Positions 16,107 to 24,181 of a stretch of 64,000 bases of DNA are shown here, piece after piece. This stretch comes from JALYUA01 sp038229875. Lineage in GTDB: Bacteria > Acidobacteriota > Thermoanaerobaculia > UBA5066 > Gp7-AA6. The DNA is taken from contig JBBROA010000001.1 in assembly GCA_038229875.1 (NCBI GenBank), positions 62,001 through 126,000 on the forward strand, read 5' to 3'. The stretch's first letter is position 1, and the number at the start of each line of letters is the position of its first letter. The translations under genes and the position numbers were made by a program. A model generated the notes under the pieces. The model ran no database searches. It was not told the origin of the DNA and worked only from the letters and a program-made list of their open reading frames with translations.

Positions 16107-17875
16107 GTCCACTCCGGGCATTGCGATTCGGTCTCGTGAGCGCCGTTCTCCTCTTCGCGCTTTCGCCTGCCGGCGTCGCCGCGACCTGGTGGCGCCTGCC
16201 GGTCTGGGGAGCCGAGGTGCGAGTGCTGACAGCCGACCCGTTCGACAGCCGCACCGTCTATTGCGGCACCTCCCGCGGCAACTTCTACGGGTCCGAGGAC
16301 GGCGGGGCGACGTGGAAGTCTCTCCGATCGGGCCCGGCGTTCCCCGGGTACGTCGTCACCGGTCTCGTCGCCGACCACGCGGCGCCGGGGCGCCTGTGGG
16401 CGTCACTCGCGGGGCAGTACGCCGGCGGGATCGTCGCGCGCAGCGATGACAAGGGGGAAAACTGGACGATCCTCGCGATCTGGAAGACCGTCGTCGCGAC
16501 GCGCGCTCTCGCTCTCTCTCCAGAAGAGACGACCCCGCGCCTCCTCGCCGTCGGCGGCGATGACGGCGTCCATCTCTCGCGCGACGGCGGCGCCACGTGG
16601 GTCCACACGGGCGAGGGTACGGAGGGACTGTTCCAGGTCGAGTCCCTCGCCTTCGATCCGCGCGACGCCCGCACCCTCTACGCCGGAACCTGGCGGCAGG
16701 CGTTCCGGACCCGCGACGGCGGCGCGACGTGGGCGCGCATCGCGGAGGGGATGGTCCTGGACGCCACGGTTTACGCGTGGGACTTCGACGCGGCGAACAC
16801 GAAGGACGTCTGGGTTTCGACCTGCGGCTGGGTCTACCGGACCCGCGACGGCGGCGACCGCTGGACGCGATTCAAGAACGGGTTCACGAATCGCCGCTCG
16901 CACACGATCCGCCGCGACCCGAACCGGCCCGGGGTCGTCTACGCCGCCACCGTCGGGGGCCTGCATCGGTCGCTCGACGACGGCGAGACGTGGGCACGCG
17001 TCTCCCGTGAGTCGCTCGTCGTCACCGCGCTCGAAATCGACCGCCGCTCGGGCCGGCTCTACGTGGGCACCGAGGGAGAGGGCGTGTTCTACTCCGACGA
17101 CGGGGCCGTGACTCTCAAGAGCGGCTCGGTCGGGCTCGCGGAAGGCCGCGTGTCCGATCTCGTGGCCGACCCGAACGATCCCACCCGGATGCTGTTCTTC
17201 CGCGCGTACGGCGGCGACGAAAGCGGGGTCTGGGAGGCGCAGGGCATGCGCGTGCGCCGCGTCTCGCGCGACCCGCTGCCCGCCGCCGCGTCGCTCGCGG
17301 CGTTCCGCGACGGCGACGGGAAGACCGTCCTCGTCCTTTCGTCGTCTTCCGGGGTCCGGATTTCCAGAGACGGCGGGGCGCGGTGGGCAGCGCCGGCGCC
17401 GCCGCCTCCCGGCGTCCCTCTCTCGCTCTTCGGCCAGCCGTTTGTCGCGCCCGTGCTCGTCACTTCCGCCGGCGTCTTCAAGATGGCCGAGGGCGGCCGC
17501 GGGTTCCACCCGATTTCCGGGTCGCCCTCCGCGCCGATCGGCGCCGAGCTTCTGCAGGACGCGGGCGGGGCGCCGATCCTCGAGGTCCGAACGGCGGACG
17601 GGCTCTTCCGGTGGAACGGCCAGAGTTGGAACAATCGCAAGCAGGGCGTACTCAAGGGCGGCATGTTCCTGCAGGGCGGCGCCGCGACCGGACCCGCGCC
17701 GCAGTACAGCTCCCTCGAGGACAAGGAAGGCACGCTCGTCTGGGAAGAGGGCGGCAGGCGGGTCGCGTTGACGAGCCCGCGCCCCGGCCTGGCTCTCGCG
17801 ACCGCGGCTTCGGCTCCCGGCGGGCGTCTCTACGTCGGCACGACCGGAGACGGGCTTTTTCTCTTCGAACCCTGA
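16103..17875 (+). CDS. Secreted BNR/sortilin-like beta-propeller protein
   Basis: The 590-residue protein starts at TTG 16103, coupled to the XdhC stop, with a signal peptide (FGLVSAVLLFALSPAGVAA). At least six Asp-box motifs are visible: SEDGGATW, SRDGGATW, RTRDGGATW, RTRDGGDRW, SLDDGETW and SRDGGARW, each at the end of a beta-hairpin. They indicate a seven- to ten-bladed propeller as in VPS10/sortilin, photosystem assembly YCF48 or secreted glycosidases. No catalytic residues of a glycosidase can be assigned. Location is the periplasm or cell surface. Confidence 0.8.
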   Translation: MSPLRALRFGLVSAVLLFALSPAGVAATWWRLPVWGAEVRVLTADPFDSRTVYCGTSRGNFYGSEDGGATWKSLRSGPAFPGYVVTGLVADHAAPGRLWASLAGQYAGGIVARSDDKGENWTILAIWKTVVATRALALSPEETTPRLLAVGGDDGVHLSRDGGATWVHTGEGTEGLFQVESLAFDPRDARTLYAGTWRQAFRTRDGGATWARIAEGMVLDATVYAWDFDAANTKDVWVSTCGWVYRTRDGGDRWTRFKNGFTNRRSHTIRRDPNRPGVVYAATVGGLHRSLDDGETWARVSRESLVVTALEIDRRSGRLYVGTEGEGVFYSDDGAVTLKSGSVGLAEGRVSDLVADPNDPTRMLFFRAYGGDESGVWEAQGMRVRRVSRDPLPAAASLAAFRDGDGKTVLVLSSSSGVRISRDGGARWAAPAPPPPGVPLSLFGQPFVAPVLVTSAGVFKMAEGGRGFHPISGSPSAPIGAELLQDAGGAPILEVRTADGLFRWNGQSWNNRKQGVLKGGMFLQGGAATGPAPQYSSLEDKEGTLVWEEGGRRVALTSPRPGLALATAASAPGGRLYVGTTGDGLFLFEP

Positions 17876-17900
17876 GAAAAAGCTGTGAGCTGAGAGCTCG
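17876..17900 (-). terminator. Hairpin with T-run / heptamer spacer
   Basis: Read on the minus strand after the DUF192 stop, GAGCT-CTC-AGCTC is followed by ACAGCTTTTTC, a short stem with a T-run. On the plus strand the same bases form GCTGTGA, GCTGAGA, GCTCGTC in 7-bp register. The spacer separates convergent genes, so termination is plausible. Confidence 0.45.
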
Positions 17901-18416
17901 TCACTTCACGTTCAGGAACCGAAGCGTCGCTCCCGCCGTGATCTTCTCCCGTGCCGCCAGCCCGCCCGCGATCTCGAGGACGCTCGAGGCCGGAGCTTCG
18001 GGCCCATAGTTGTCACAAGGGTCGGCCTTGCAGGGCGGCGTGCCGGCGTTGACGAAGAGCACCTTTCCGTTCGCGTCGAGCCAGATCATGTCGAGCGGGA
18101 TCATGGTGTTCTTCATCCAGAACTTGTGCACGCCCGCGTCGGGAAACAGAAAAAGCATCCCGCTCTTTTCGGGCAGGCTCTCCCGGTACATGAGGCCCTG
18201 CGCCTGCTCCTCGGGAGTCTTCGCGAGCTCCAGCCGATAGACCGAGCCGGACGGGAACTGGACGCGAGGGCCCGCGGCGACCGAGACCGGGGAGGGAGAG
18301 ACGGACCCGGCGGAAGCCGCGGGCCCGCCCGCGCGCTGGCACCCGACGACGGCGGCGGCGCCGGCGATCGAAGACGCCAGCGCCAGGAGGAGGGCGGGTG
18401 TGGCGCCCGCTCTCAT
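17901..18416 (-). CDS. Exported DUF192 lipoprotein
   Basis: The 171-residue product starts at ATG 18416, overlapping the pilR stop (ATGA). An N-terminal hydrophobic stretch (ALLLALASSIAGAAAVVGC) ends in Cys26, a plausible though not ideal lipobox. A Ser/Pro/Val linker follows. The DUF192 domain then shows VYRLELAKTPEEQAQGLMYR, GMLFLFPDAGVHKFWMKNT, PLDMIWLDANGKVLFV and a closing AREKITAGATLRF. The function of DUF192 is not established. Its coupling to the pilus regulators may be positional only. Confidence 0.85.
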   Translation of the reverse strand: MRAGATPALLLALASSIAGAAAVVGCQRAGGPAASAGSVSPSPVSVAAGPRVQFPSGSVYRLELAKTPEEQAQGLMYRESLPEKSGMLFLFPDAGVHKFWMKNTMIPLDMIWLDANGKVLFVNAGTPPCKADPCDNYGPEAPASSVLEIAGGLAAREKITAGATLRFLNVK

Positions 18417-19840
18417 GGCGCTTCGACTTCCGCCGGCTCTCCTCCCTCTTCGTAGAGGTCTTCCTTGCGGACCAGGTTGTACTTCTTCGCGTAGTAGCGG
18501 AAAGAGCGGAAGGACATTCGCAGGAGCTCGGCCGCCTTGGTCTGCACGCCTTCCGAGCGGTCGAGCGCCTCCCGCATCAGGCGTTTTCCAACGGCCTCGA
18601 GATACGCCTCGAGATTGATCCCCTCGGCGGGCAGGCTCTCGAAATCGGGGACGCGGGTGCGCACTCCGAGTGCGATCGACTCGGGCAGGCTCGACGCGGT
18701 GATCACGGGCCCGGCCTCGAGAGCGACCGTTCGCTCGAGCGTGTTCTCGAGCTCCCGGACGTTTCCCGGCCACGGGTACGCTTCGAGCAGCCGCATCGCT
18801 TCGGTCGAGATCTTTTTCTCCGGGATCTTCTGCTCCTTGCAGACCTTCACGATGAAATGTGAGGTCAGGGGAGCGATGTCCTCGACGCGCGACCGCAGCG
18901 ACGGAAGGACGATCGGGATCACGTTGATCCGGTAGAAGAGGTCCTCGCGGAACTTCCCTTCGCTGACGAGCTCGGTCAGGTCCTTGTTCGTCGCCGCGAT
19001 GATTCGCACGTCGACGCTCGTTTCCTCGTTGCCGCCGACTTTGCGGATGACCTTCTCCTGGATCGCGCGCAGGAGCTTCACCTGCATCGTCGGAGTGGTC
19101 TCGGAGATCTCGTCCAAGAAGAGCGTCCCGTTGTCCGCTTCGGTGAACAACCCGCGCTTCTCCTTCACCGCGCCCGTAAAGGCGCCGCGCTCGTGCCCGA
19201 ACAGCTCGGATTCGAGGAGTGTTTCGGGCAGCGCACCGCAGTTAATGGAAACGAATTTCCTCTCCTTCCGGATCGACGTGTAATGGATCGCCCGCGCGAT
19301 GAGCTCTTTTCCGGTCCCGCTCTCGCCGGTTAAGAGCACCGTCGAGGAGACTTTTCCGATCCGTTCGACGGTCCGGAAGATCTCCTGCATTCGCGAGCCC
19401 TTCCCGATGATGTTCGCGAAGGTGTACTTGGCGGCGAGCTCCTGCTTGAGATACACGTTTTCGTCGTGGAGCGCCTTTTCTCCGAGCGCGCGATCCACGA
19501 TCATCGCGAGCTCTTCGACGTTGAACGGCTTGGCGATGTAGTCGACGGCGCCGGCCTTCATCGCTTCGATCGCGTCCGAGGTGGAGGTGTGGGCCGTGAT
19601 CATGATGACCGGAGTCTTCGGGTTCTCCGCCTTGACCTTCCGCAGCAGGTCGAGCCCGTTGCCATCGGGCATCTTGATGTCGGAGAGGATCAGGTCCGGA
19701 TTCGAGCGCGCGGCGCCCGCGGTGCCCTCCGCGAAGGAGGACGCGGTGATCACCTCGAAGCCCCGCTTGTGGAAGAAGATCGCCAGCATGTCGCGGATCG
19801 AGGACTCGTCGTCGACGATCAGAAGGCGCGGACCGCTCAT
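18413..19840 (-). CDS. pilR: Sigma-54-dependent response regulator PilR
   Basis: 475 residues from ATG 19840, which overlaps the pilS stop. The receiver domain has the acidic pocket VDDE and phospho-acceptor Asp54 (LSDIKMPDG), with the KP switch at 104-105. The AAA+ domain has Walker A GESGTGKE (172-179) and the sigma-54 contact loop GAFTGA (219-224). A Fis-type helix-turn-helix closes it (VQTKAAELLRMSFRSFRYYAKKYNL), whose RSFRYYAKKY ending is characteristic of PilR. It should activate RpoN-dependent pilin promoters. No pilA gene is in the window. Confidence 0.92.
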   Translation of the reverse strand: MSGPRLLIVDDESSIRDMLAIFFHKRGFEVITASSFAEGTAGAARSNPDLILSDIKMPDGNGLDLLRKVKAENPKTPVIMITAHTSTSDAIEAMKAGAVDYIAKPFNVEELAMIVDRALGEKALHDENVYLKQELAAKYTFANIIGKGSRMQEIFRTVERIGKVSSTVLLTGESGTGKELIARAIHYTSIRKERKFVSINCGALPETLLESELFGHERGAFTGAVKEKRGLFTEADNGTLFLDEISETTPTMQVKLLRAIQEKVIRKVGGNEETSVDVRIIAATNKDLTELVSEGKFREDLFYRINVIPIVLPSLRSRVEDIAPLTSHFIVKVCKEQKIPEKKISTEAMRLLEAYPWPGNVRELENTLERTVALEAGPVITASSLPESIALGVRTRVPDFESLPAEGINLEAYLEAVGKRLMREALDRSEGVQTKAAELLRMSFRSFRYYAKKYNLVRKEDLYEEGGEPAEVEAP

Positions 19841-21543
19841 GCGGTTCCCGTGCGGCCGTCGCGTGCGGGCCACGGGTCGATGAGCGGAGCGGCGATGGAA
19901 GGCCGGTCGGCAGGCGGGGTTGCGGTGGCGCGACGCGGCAGGAGCACGGTCACGGTCGTGCCTTCCCCGGGGATCGATTCGGCATCAATGGCGCCTCCAT
20001 GGTCTTCCACGATTCTTCGGACAATCGCCATTCCAAGGCCCGTCCCTCCGTCAAACGCCGTCGAAAACGGCGTGAACAGACGGGCGAGCTCTTCTTCACT
20101 CATACCCCGGCCGGTGTCGATGAATCGGATGCTATACCAGGCATCTTCTTCCCGACCGACGACGCGCAGGCTGCCGCCCGCGGCCATCGCGCGCACCGCG
20201 TTCTTCGCGACGTTGTACACGATTTGCCGGATCTGATCGCGGTCGCCCGAGAGCTGCGAGGACGCGGGGAAGACTTCCACCTCGATCCGATGGCCGTCGG
20301 AGACCTCGTCCGAGAGCCGGAACAGGTCCATGACTTCGGCCAGATTCACCGCAATGTCGAACTCGGCGACACGCCGCTCCTGAGGGCGCACGAAGCGCAG
20401 AAAGTCTTCCAGGATCTTGGAGAGGCGGTTCGACTCCGAAACGATGATCTCCATCAGCCGCTTCTCGGCGGAACCGACGGAGAGGTCCTTCGAGAGCACC
20501 TGCACGGAGCCGGAGATCGACGCCAGCGGGTTGCGGATCTCGTGCGCGATGCCCGCCGCAAGCTCGCCGACGGCCGCGAGCTGCTCGTTGAAGCGAGCGC
20601 GCCGCTCGAGCTTCTTGATCTCGGTCAGGTCCTGGAAGAGGATCAAAGTTCCCTCTTCCTCGCCTGCGGATTCCTTCAGCACGCGCAGCGAGAACCCGAC
20701 GACGCGGCGCGCGTTCTGCCGGTCGATCTCGACTTCTCCGCGGTACGTCTCGCGCCCGCGGGCGCGGCTGCGGATCTCCGTCCATTCGTCCGGAAAGACG
20801 AATCCGAAGTCGGAGATGGGCATCCCCGGGGCCGCCGCCGGGTCGATCCCGAGCAGGTCGCCTCCCGCGCGGTTCAAAAACGTGATGCGCTGGTCGGCGT
20901 CCGTGGTCATGAGCCCGGAGGACATGGTCGCGATCACGTTTCCGTGAAGGCTCTGAAGGCGCTGCAACGCGCGTTGCCGCAGCTCGAGCTCGACTTTCGC
21001 CGCGAGGAGCTTCTCGGACAGGTAGGAAACCATGAACGCGACGCCGTAAAAGCCCGCGACCGTGATGGCGAGGTTGAAGCGGATGCGGGCCGTGCTCCAC
21101 TCCGAAACGGGGGCGAGCGGCGGGGGAGGGAGCACCCCGTAGGCCATGAGCTGCACCATCCCGCCGTAGAGGATCGCGGCTACGGTCGCGATGGTGACGG
21201 CGCCCTTCCGGTACAGGAGAAAGCCGCACGCGCCGATGACGACGAGATAGAGGAAGTTGAAAACGGAGTCGGGGCCGCCCGAGGAGTAGACGAGGACGGT
21301 CGCGATGGCGACGTCGGCAAGGAGCTGGATGTAAGCGGAAACCCGGGGCGGGAGGCGCCTTCCGAGCGTCCAGTGAAAGAGCGCGAGCAGTACGGACGCC
21401 GCCGTGAGCGCGTAAAGGAACGTGATCTCGATGTGGATCCCGGCGCCGGCCTGGACCAGGATCGCGGAGAGCAGGATCAGGCAGAGAACGACGATCCGGA
21501 TCGTCGTCAGCCAGCCGGTGGACCTCCTGAGGGAATCAGGCAC
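19837..21543 (-). CDS. pilS: Sensor histidine kinase PilS
   Basis: The 568-residue kinase has six predicted membrane helices in residues about 10-185, as in PilS. A PAS domain follows (GLMTTDADQRITFLNRAGGDLLG), then the DHp box AAGIAHEIRNPLASISGSVQVL with the phospho-acceptor His. The ATPase domain has N-box IVYNVAKNAVRAMA, G1 DTGRGMS, and G2 GGTGLGMAIVRRIVEDHGG. It pairs with PilR (ATGA overlap) to control type IV pilus transcription, probably in response to pilin levels in the membrane as described for PilS of Pseudomonas. Confidence 0.92.
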   Translation of the reverse strand: MPDSLRRSTGWLTTIRIVVLCLILLSAILVQAGAGIHIEITFLYALTAASVLLALFHWTLGRRLPPRVSAYIQLLADVAIATVLVYSSGGPDSVFNFLYLVVIGACGFLLYRKGAVTIATVAAILYGGMVQLMAYGVLPPPPLAPVSEWSTARIRFNLAITVAGFYGVAFMVSYLSEKLLAAKVELELRQRALQRLQSLHGNVIATMSSGLMTTDADQRITFLNRAGGDLLGIDPAAAPGMPISDFGFVFPDEWTEIRSRARGRETYRGEVEIDRQNARRVVGFSLRVLKESAGEEEGTLILFQDLTEIKKLERRARFNEQLAAVGELAAGIAHEIRNPLASISGSVQVLSKDLSVGSAEKRLMEIIVSESNRLSKILEDFLRFVRPQERRVAEFDIAVNLAEVMDLFRLSDEVSDGHRIEVEVFPASSQLSGDRDQIRQIVYNVAKNAVRAMAAGGSLRVVGREEDAWYSIRFIDTGRGMSEEELARLFTPFSTAFDGGTGLGMAIVRRIVEDHGGAIDAESIPGEGTTVTVLLPRRATATPPADRPSIAAPLIDPWPARDGRTGTA

Positions 21544-21568
21544 GCGTTAGCCGGGGACGGGCAAACGG

Positions 21569-21629
21569 CGAATGGCGAGGGCGGGTGAGATTCTGCCTGC
21601 GCCTTTCGCCCTTCGCCTCACGCCATTCG
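21569..21629. repeat. Inverted heptamer arrays between pilS and pilC
   Basis: CGAATGGCG (21569-21577) and CGCCATTCG (21621-21629) form a perfect 9-bp inverted repeat. The right arm is a 7-bp array read on the minus strand (GGCGTGA, GGCGAAG, GGCGAAA, GGCGCAG) and the left arm a looser one (ACGGGCA, AACGGCG, AATGGCG, AGGGCGG). It would form a long imperfect stem in the 103-bp spacer upstream of pilS. Confidence 0.65.
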
Positions 21630-21646
21630 ACGGAACCGGGAGCTCT

Positions 21647-22849
21647 TCACCCGATCTTGTTGATGAGGGTGAACATCGGCAGGTACATCGCGATGACGAT
21701 GCCGCCGATGATGATCCCGAGGATGAAAATCATGACGGGCTCGAGGAGCTTGACGAGCCCGGCGACCGCGGCATCCACCTCGTCCTCGTAGAAGTCGCCG
21801 ATCTTGTTCAGCATCTGGTCGAGGGCGCCGGTCTGCTCGCCGACTCCGATCATCTGGACGACCATGTTCGGGAAGATCCCCGCGTCGCGCAGCGGCTCGA
21901 CGATTGTCTTGCCGCCCTCAACGGCCTTCCGGACTTCCTGGATCGCGTCCTCGACGATCGCGTTGCCCGAGGTCCGGGCGGTGATGTCGAGTGCTTCCAG
22001 GATCGGAACGCCCGAAGAGGTCAGCGTCGCGAGCGTCCGGCAGAAACGTGCGACGGCGATTTTCTTCATGATCATGCCGAGCACCGGCAGCTTCAGGACG
22101 AACCCGTCAATGACGCGCCGCCCCCGGTGGGTCGCGTAGTACCGCTTGAAGAGGTAGATGAAGGCGGCGATGCCGATCAGGAAGAAGATGAAGTAGCGGG
22201 CCAGAAAGTTCGAGGCGAGTATGACCATGCGGGTCGGGAACGGGAGCTCGGCCCCGAGGCTCGTGAAAAGGGCGGCGAACGTCGGAATGACCTTCAGCAG
22301 GATGACGGCGACCACGATCATCGCGATCACGATGACGGCGACCGGGTAGATCAGCGCCGACTTGACCTGCGAGGAGAGCTTGACCGACTTTTCGATGTAG
22401 ACCGAGAGGCGCTGCAGGATCGTGTCGAGAATACCGCCCGCCTCGCCGGCGGCGATCATGTTCACGTACAGGTTGTTGAACGCCTTCGGGTGACGGCGCA
22501 TCGCGTCGGCGAGCGTCGACCCGGCCTCGACGTCCTGCCGGACCTGCAGGAGGATGCGCTGGAAATTCTTGTGCTCCTGCTGGTTCGCGAGGATCTCGAT
22601 GCACTGCACCAGCGGAAGACCGGCGTCGATCATGACCGAGAACTGGCGGGTGAAAACCGCGAGCGTTTTCGGCGGGACCTTGCGGCCGACCTTGGTGAGA
22701 GAGATCTCCTTGCCGCGCTCCCGGATGCCGGTGACGACGATGTTCTGGCGCCGCAGCGAGGCGAGCGCGACGTCCTTCGTATCGGCGGCGAGCACGCCCT
22801 CCTGGACCAGCCCGGTGCGGTTTCGGCCCTTCCAGACGTAATTCGGCAT
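21647..22849 (-). CDS. pilC: Type IV pilus inner-membrane platform protein PilC
   Basis: The 400-residue GspF/PilC protein starts at ATG 22849 with AAGGAG seven bases before. The N-terminal cap (YVWKGRNRTGLVQEGVL) is the usual PilC opening. Two T2SSF domains (about 65-190 and 270-395) carry FTRQFSVMIDAGLPLVQC and FCRTLATLTSSGVPILEAL. Three membrane helices are visible (ALIYPVAVIVIAMIVVAVILL, YFIFFLIGIAAFIYLF, EPVMIFILGIIIGGIVIAMYL). PilC links the ATPases to the growing pilus. It follows pilT after 22 bp. Confidence 0.94.
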   Translation of the reverse strand: MPNYVWKGRNRTGLVQEGVLAADTKDVALASLRRQNIVVTGIRERGKEISLTKVGRKVPPKTLAVFTRQFSVMIDAGLPLVQCIEILANQQEHKNFQRILLQVRQDVEAGSTLADAMRRHPKAFNNLYVNMIAAGEAGGILDTILQRLSVYIEKSVKLSSQVKSALIYPVAVIVIAMIVVAVILLKVIPTFAALFTSLGAELPFPTRMVILASNFLARYFIFFLIGIAAFIYLFKRYYATHRGRRVIDGFVLKLPVLGMIMKKIAVARFCRTLATLTSSGVPILEALDITARTSGNAIVEDAIQEVRKAVEGGKTIVEPLRDAGIFPNMVVQMIGVGEQTGALDQMLNKIGDFYEDEVDAAVAGLVKLLEPVMIFILGIIIGGIVIAMYLPMFTLINKIG

Positions 22850-22871
22850 GATCGGCTCCTTGCCTACCTGC

Positions 22872-23993
22872 TCAAGCGCGCTTGCCGGCGGTCGCGGCCG
22901 GCGGAGCGACGTTCAGCCCGGATCCACGATTGATCAGCTCCTGAAGCTCGTCCGGGTTTGACGAGCGCGAGAGAGCGATCTCCAGAGTGATCAGCTTGCG
23001 GTGGAAGAGAGTCGCAAGCGACTGGTTGAACGTCTGCATTCCGAACTTCGACTGTCCGGTCTGCATCATCGAATAAACCTGGTGAATCTTGTCTTCGCGG
23101 ATCAGGTTTCGGATCGCGGCGTTCGGGATGAGGATCTCCATGGCCATCGCGCGGCCCTTGCCGCTCGCGCGCTCCAGGAGCGACTGGCAGAGAATGCCCT
23201 CTAGCACGAACGAGAGTTGGGTCCGGATCTGGGTCTGCTGGTGCGCCGGGAAGACGTCGATGATGCGGTTGATCGAGGACGTCGCGGAGTTCGTATGCAG
23301 GGTCGCGAGCGTCAGATGGCCCGTCTCCGCGATGCGAAGGGCCGACTCGATCGTTTCGAGGTCGCGCATTTCGCCGACCAGCACCACGTCGGGGTCTTCG
23401 CGGAGAACGGACTTCAGCGCGTTCGGGAAGGAATGCGTGTCGGCGTGCAGCTCGCGCTGGTTGACGATGCACTTCTTGTGCGAGTGCAGGAATTCGATCG
23501 GGTCTTCGATCGTGACGATGTGGAGCTGCTTCTCGCGGTTGATCCGGTCGAGCATCGCGGCGAGAGTCGTCGTCTTTCCGGAGCCCGTCGGGCCCGTGAC
23601 GAGGATCAGCCCGCGCGGCTTGTCGCACAGGAGCTCGACGACCGGAGGAAGGCCGAGCTCGCGGAACCCCAGGATCTCGTAAGGAATCTGCCGGTAGACG
23701 CCGCCGACCGCGCCGCGCTGAAAGAAGTTGTTCGCGCGAAAGCGGGCGAGACCCTTGACGCCGAAAGAGAAGTCGAGCTCGAGGTTTTCCTCGAAACGGT
23801 GCTTCTGGGTGTCGGTTAAGACCGAGTACGCGAGCTGCTTGGTCTCGGCGACCGTCAGCGGCGGATACGGGAGGGGGATCAGGCGGCCGTCGAGGCGCAC
23901 CATTGGCGGAGAATTTGTCGTGAGGTGGAGATCGGACGCCCCCATCTCGACCATCTGCTTCAAGAGCTGGTGCAGTGTGGTATCGCCGGCCAA
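22872..23993 (-). CDS. pilT: Type IV pilus retraction ATPase PilT
   Basis: 373 residues from TTG 23993, preceded by GGAGG. Walker A is GPTGSGKTTTLAAML, the Asp box IVTIEDPIEF, Walker B DPDVVLVGEMRDLETIESAL and the His box TLATLHTNSA. The PilT-specific C-terminal AIRNLIREDK segment is present, which separates it from PilB, and it lacks the long N-terminal domain of PilB. It powers pilus disassembly and twitching. The Ala/Thr-rich final 20 residues are an extension. Confidence 0.95.
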   Translation of the reverse strand: MAGDTTLHQLLKQMVEMGASDLHLTTNSPPMVRLDGRLIPLPYPPLTVAETKQLAYSVLTDTQKHRFEENLELDFSFGVKGLARFRANNFFQRGAVGGVYRQIPYEILGFRELGLPPVVELLCDKPRGLILVTGPTGSGKTTTLAAMLDRINREKQLHIVTIEDPIEFLHSHKKCIVNQRELHADTHSFPNALKSVLREDPDVVLVGEMRDLETIESALRIAETGHLTLATLHTNSATSSINRIIDVFPAHQQTQIRTQLSFVLEGILCQSLLERASGKGRAMAMEILIPNAAIRNLIREDKIHQVYSMMQTGQSKFGMQTFNQSLATLFHRKLITLEIALSRSSNPDELQELINRGSGLNVAPPAATAGKRA

Positions 23994-24181
23994 GTTGCCT
24001 CCACCGAAAGTTTTCGACGTTGAGAGTGTCTTCCTAGTGTAAACCGAAAGAGGCGGGCGGCCAAGCTCGAAGTGTTTAGATTGTGAACGTTAGCCCGGCG
24101 GGGCGGCCGAAACGAGCCGCGCGGAGCGGGAGGCCGGGGGCGGGACCGGCCGGAAACGAGCTGTTTTGGTGGGACTTCCCT

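Noticed and set aside
24100..24170. Fourth copy of the 58-bp dispersed block between pilT and pilB
   Set aside because: Only short GC-rich phrases (GCGGGAGGCCGG, GGAAACGAGC) agree and alignment needs several gaps; similarity may be composition.
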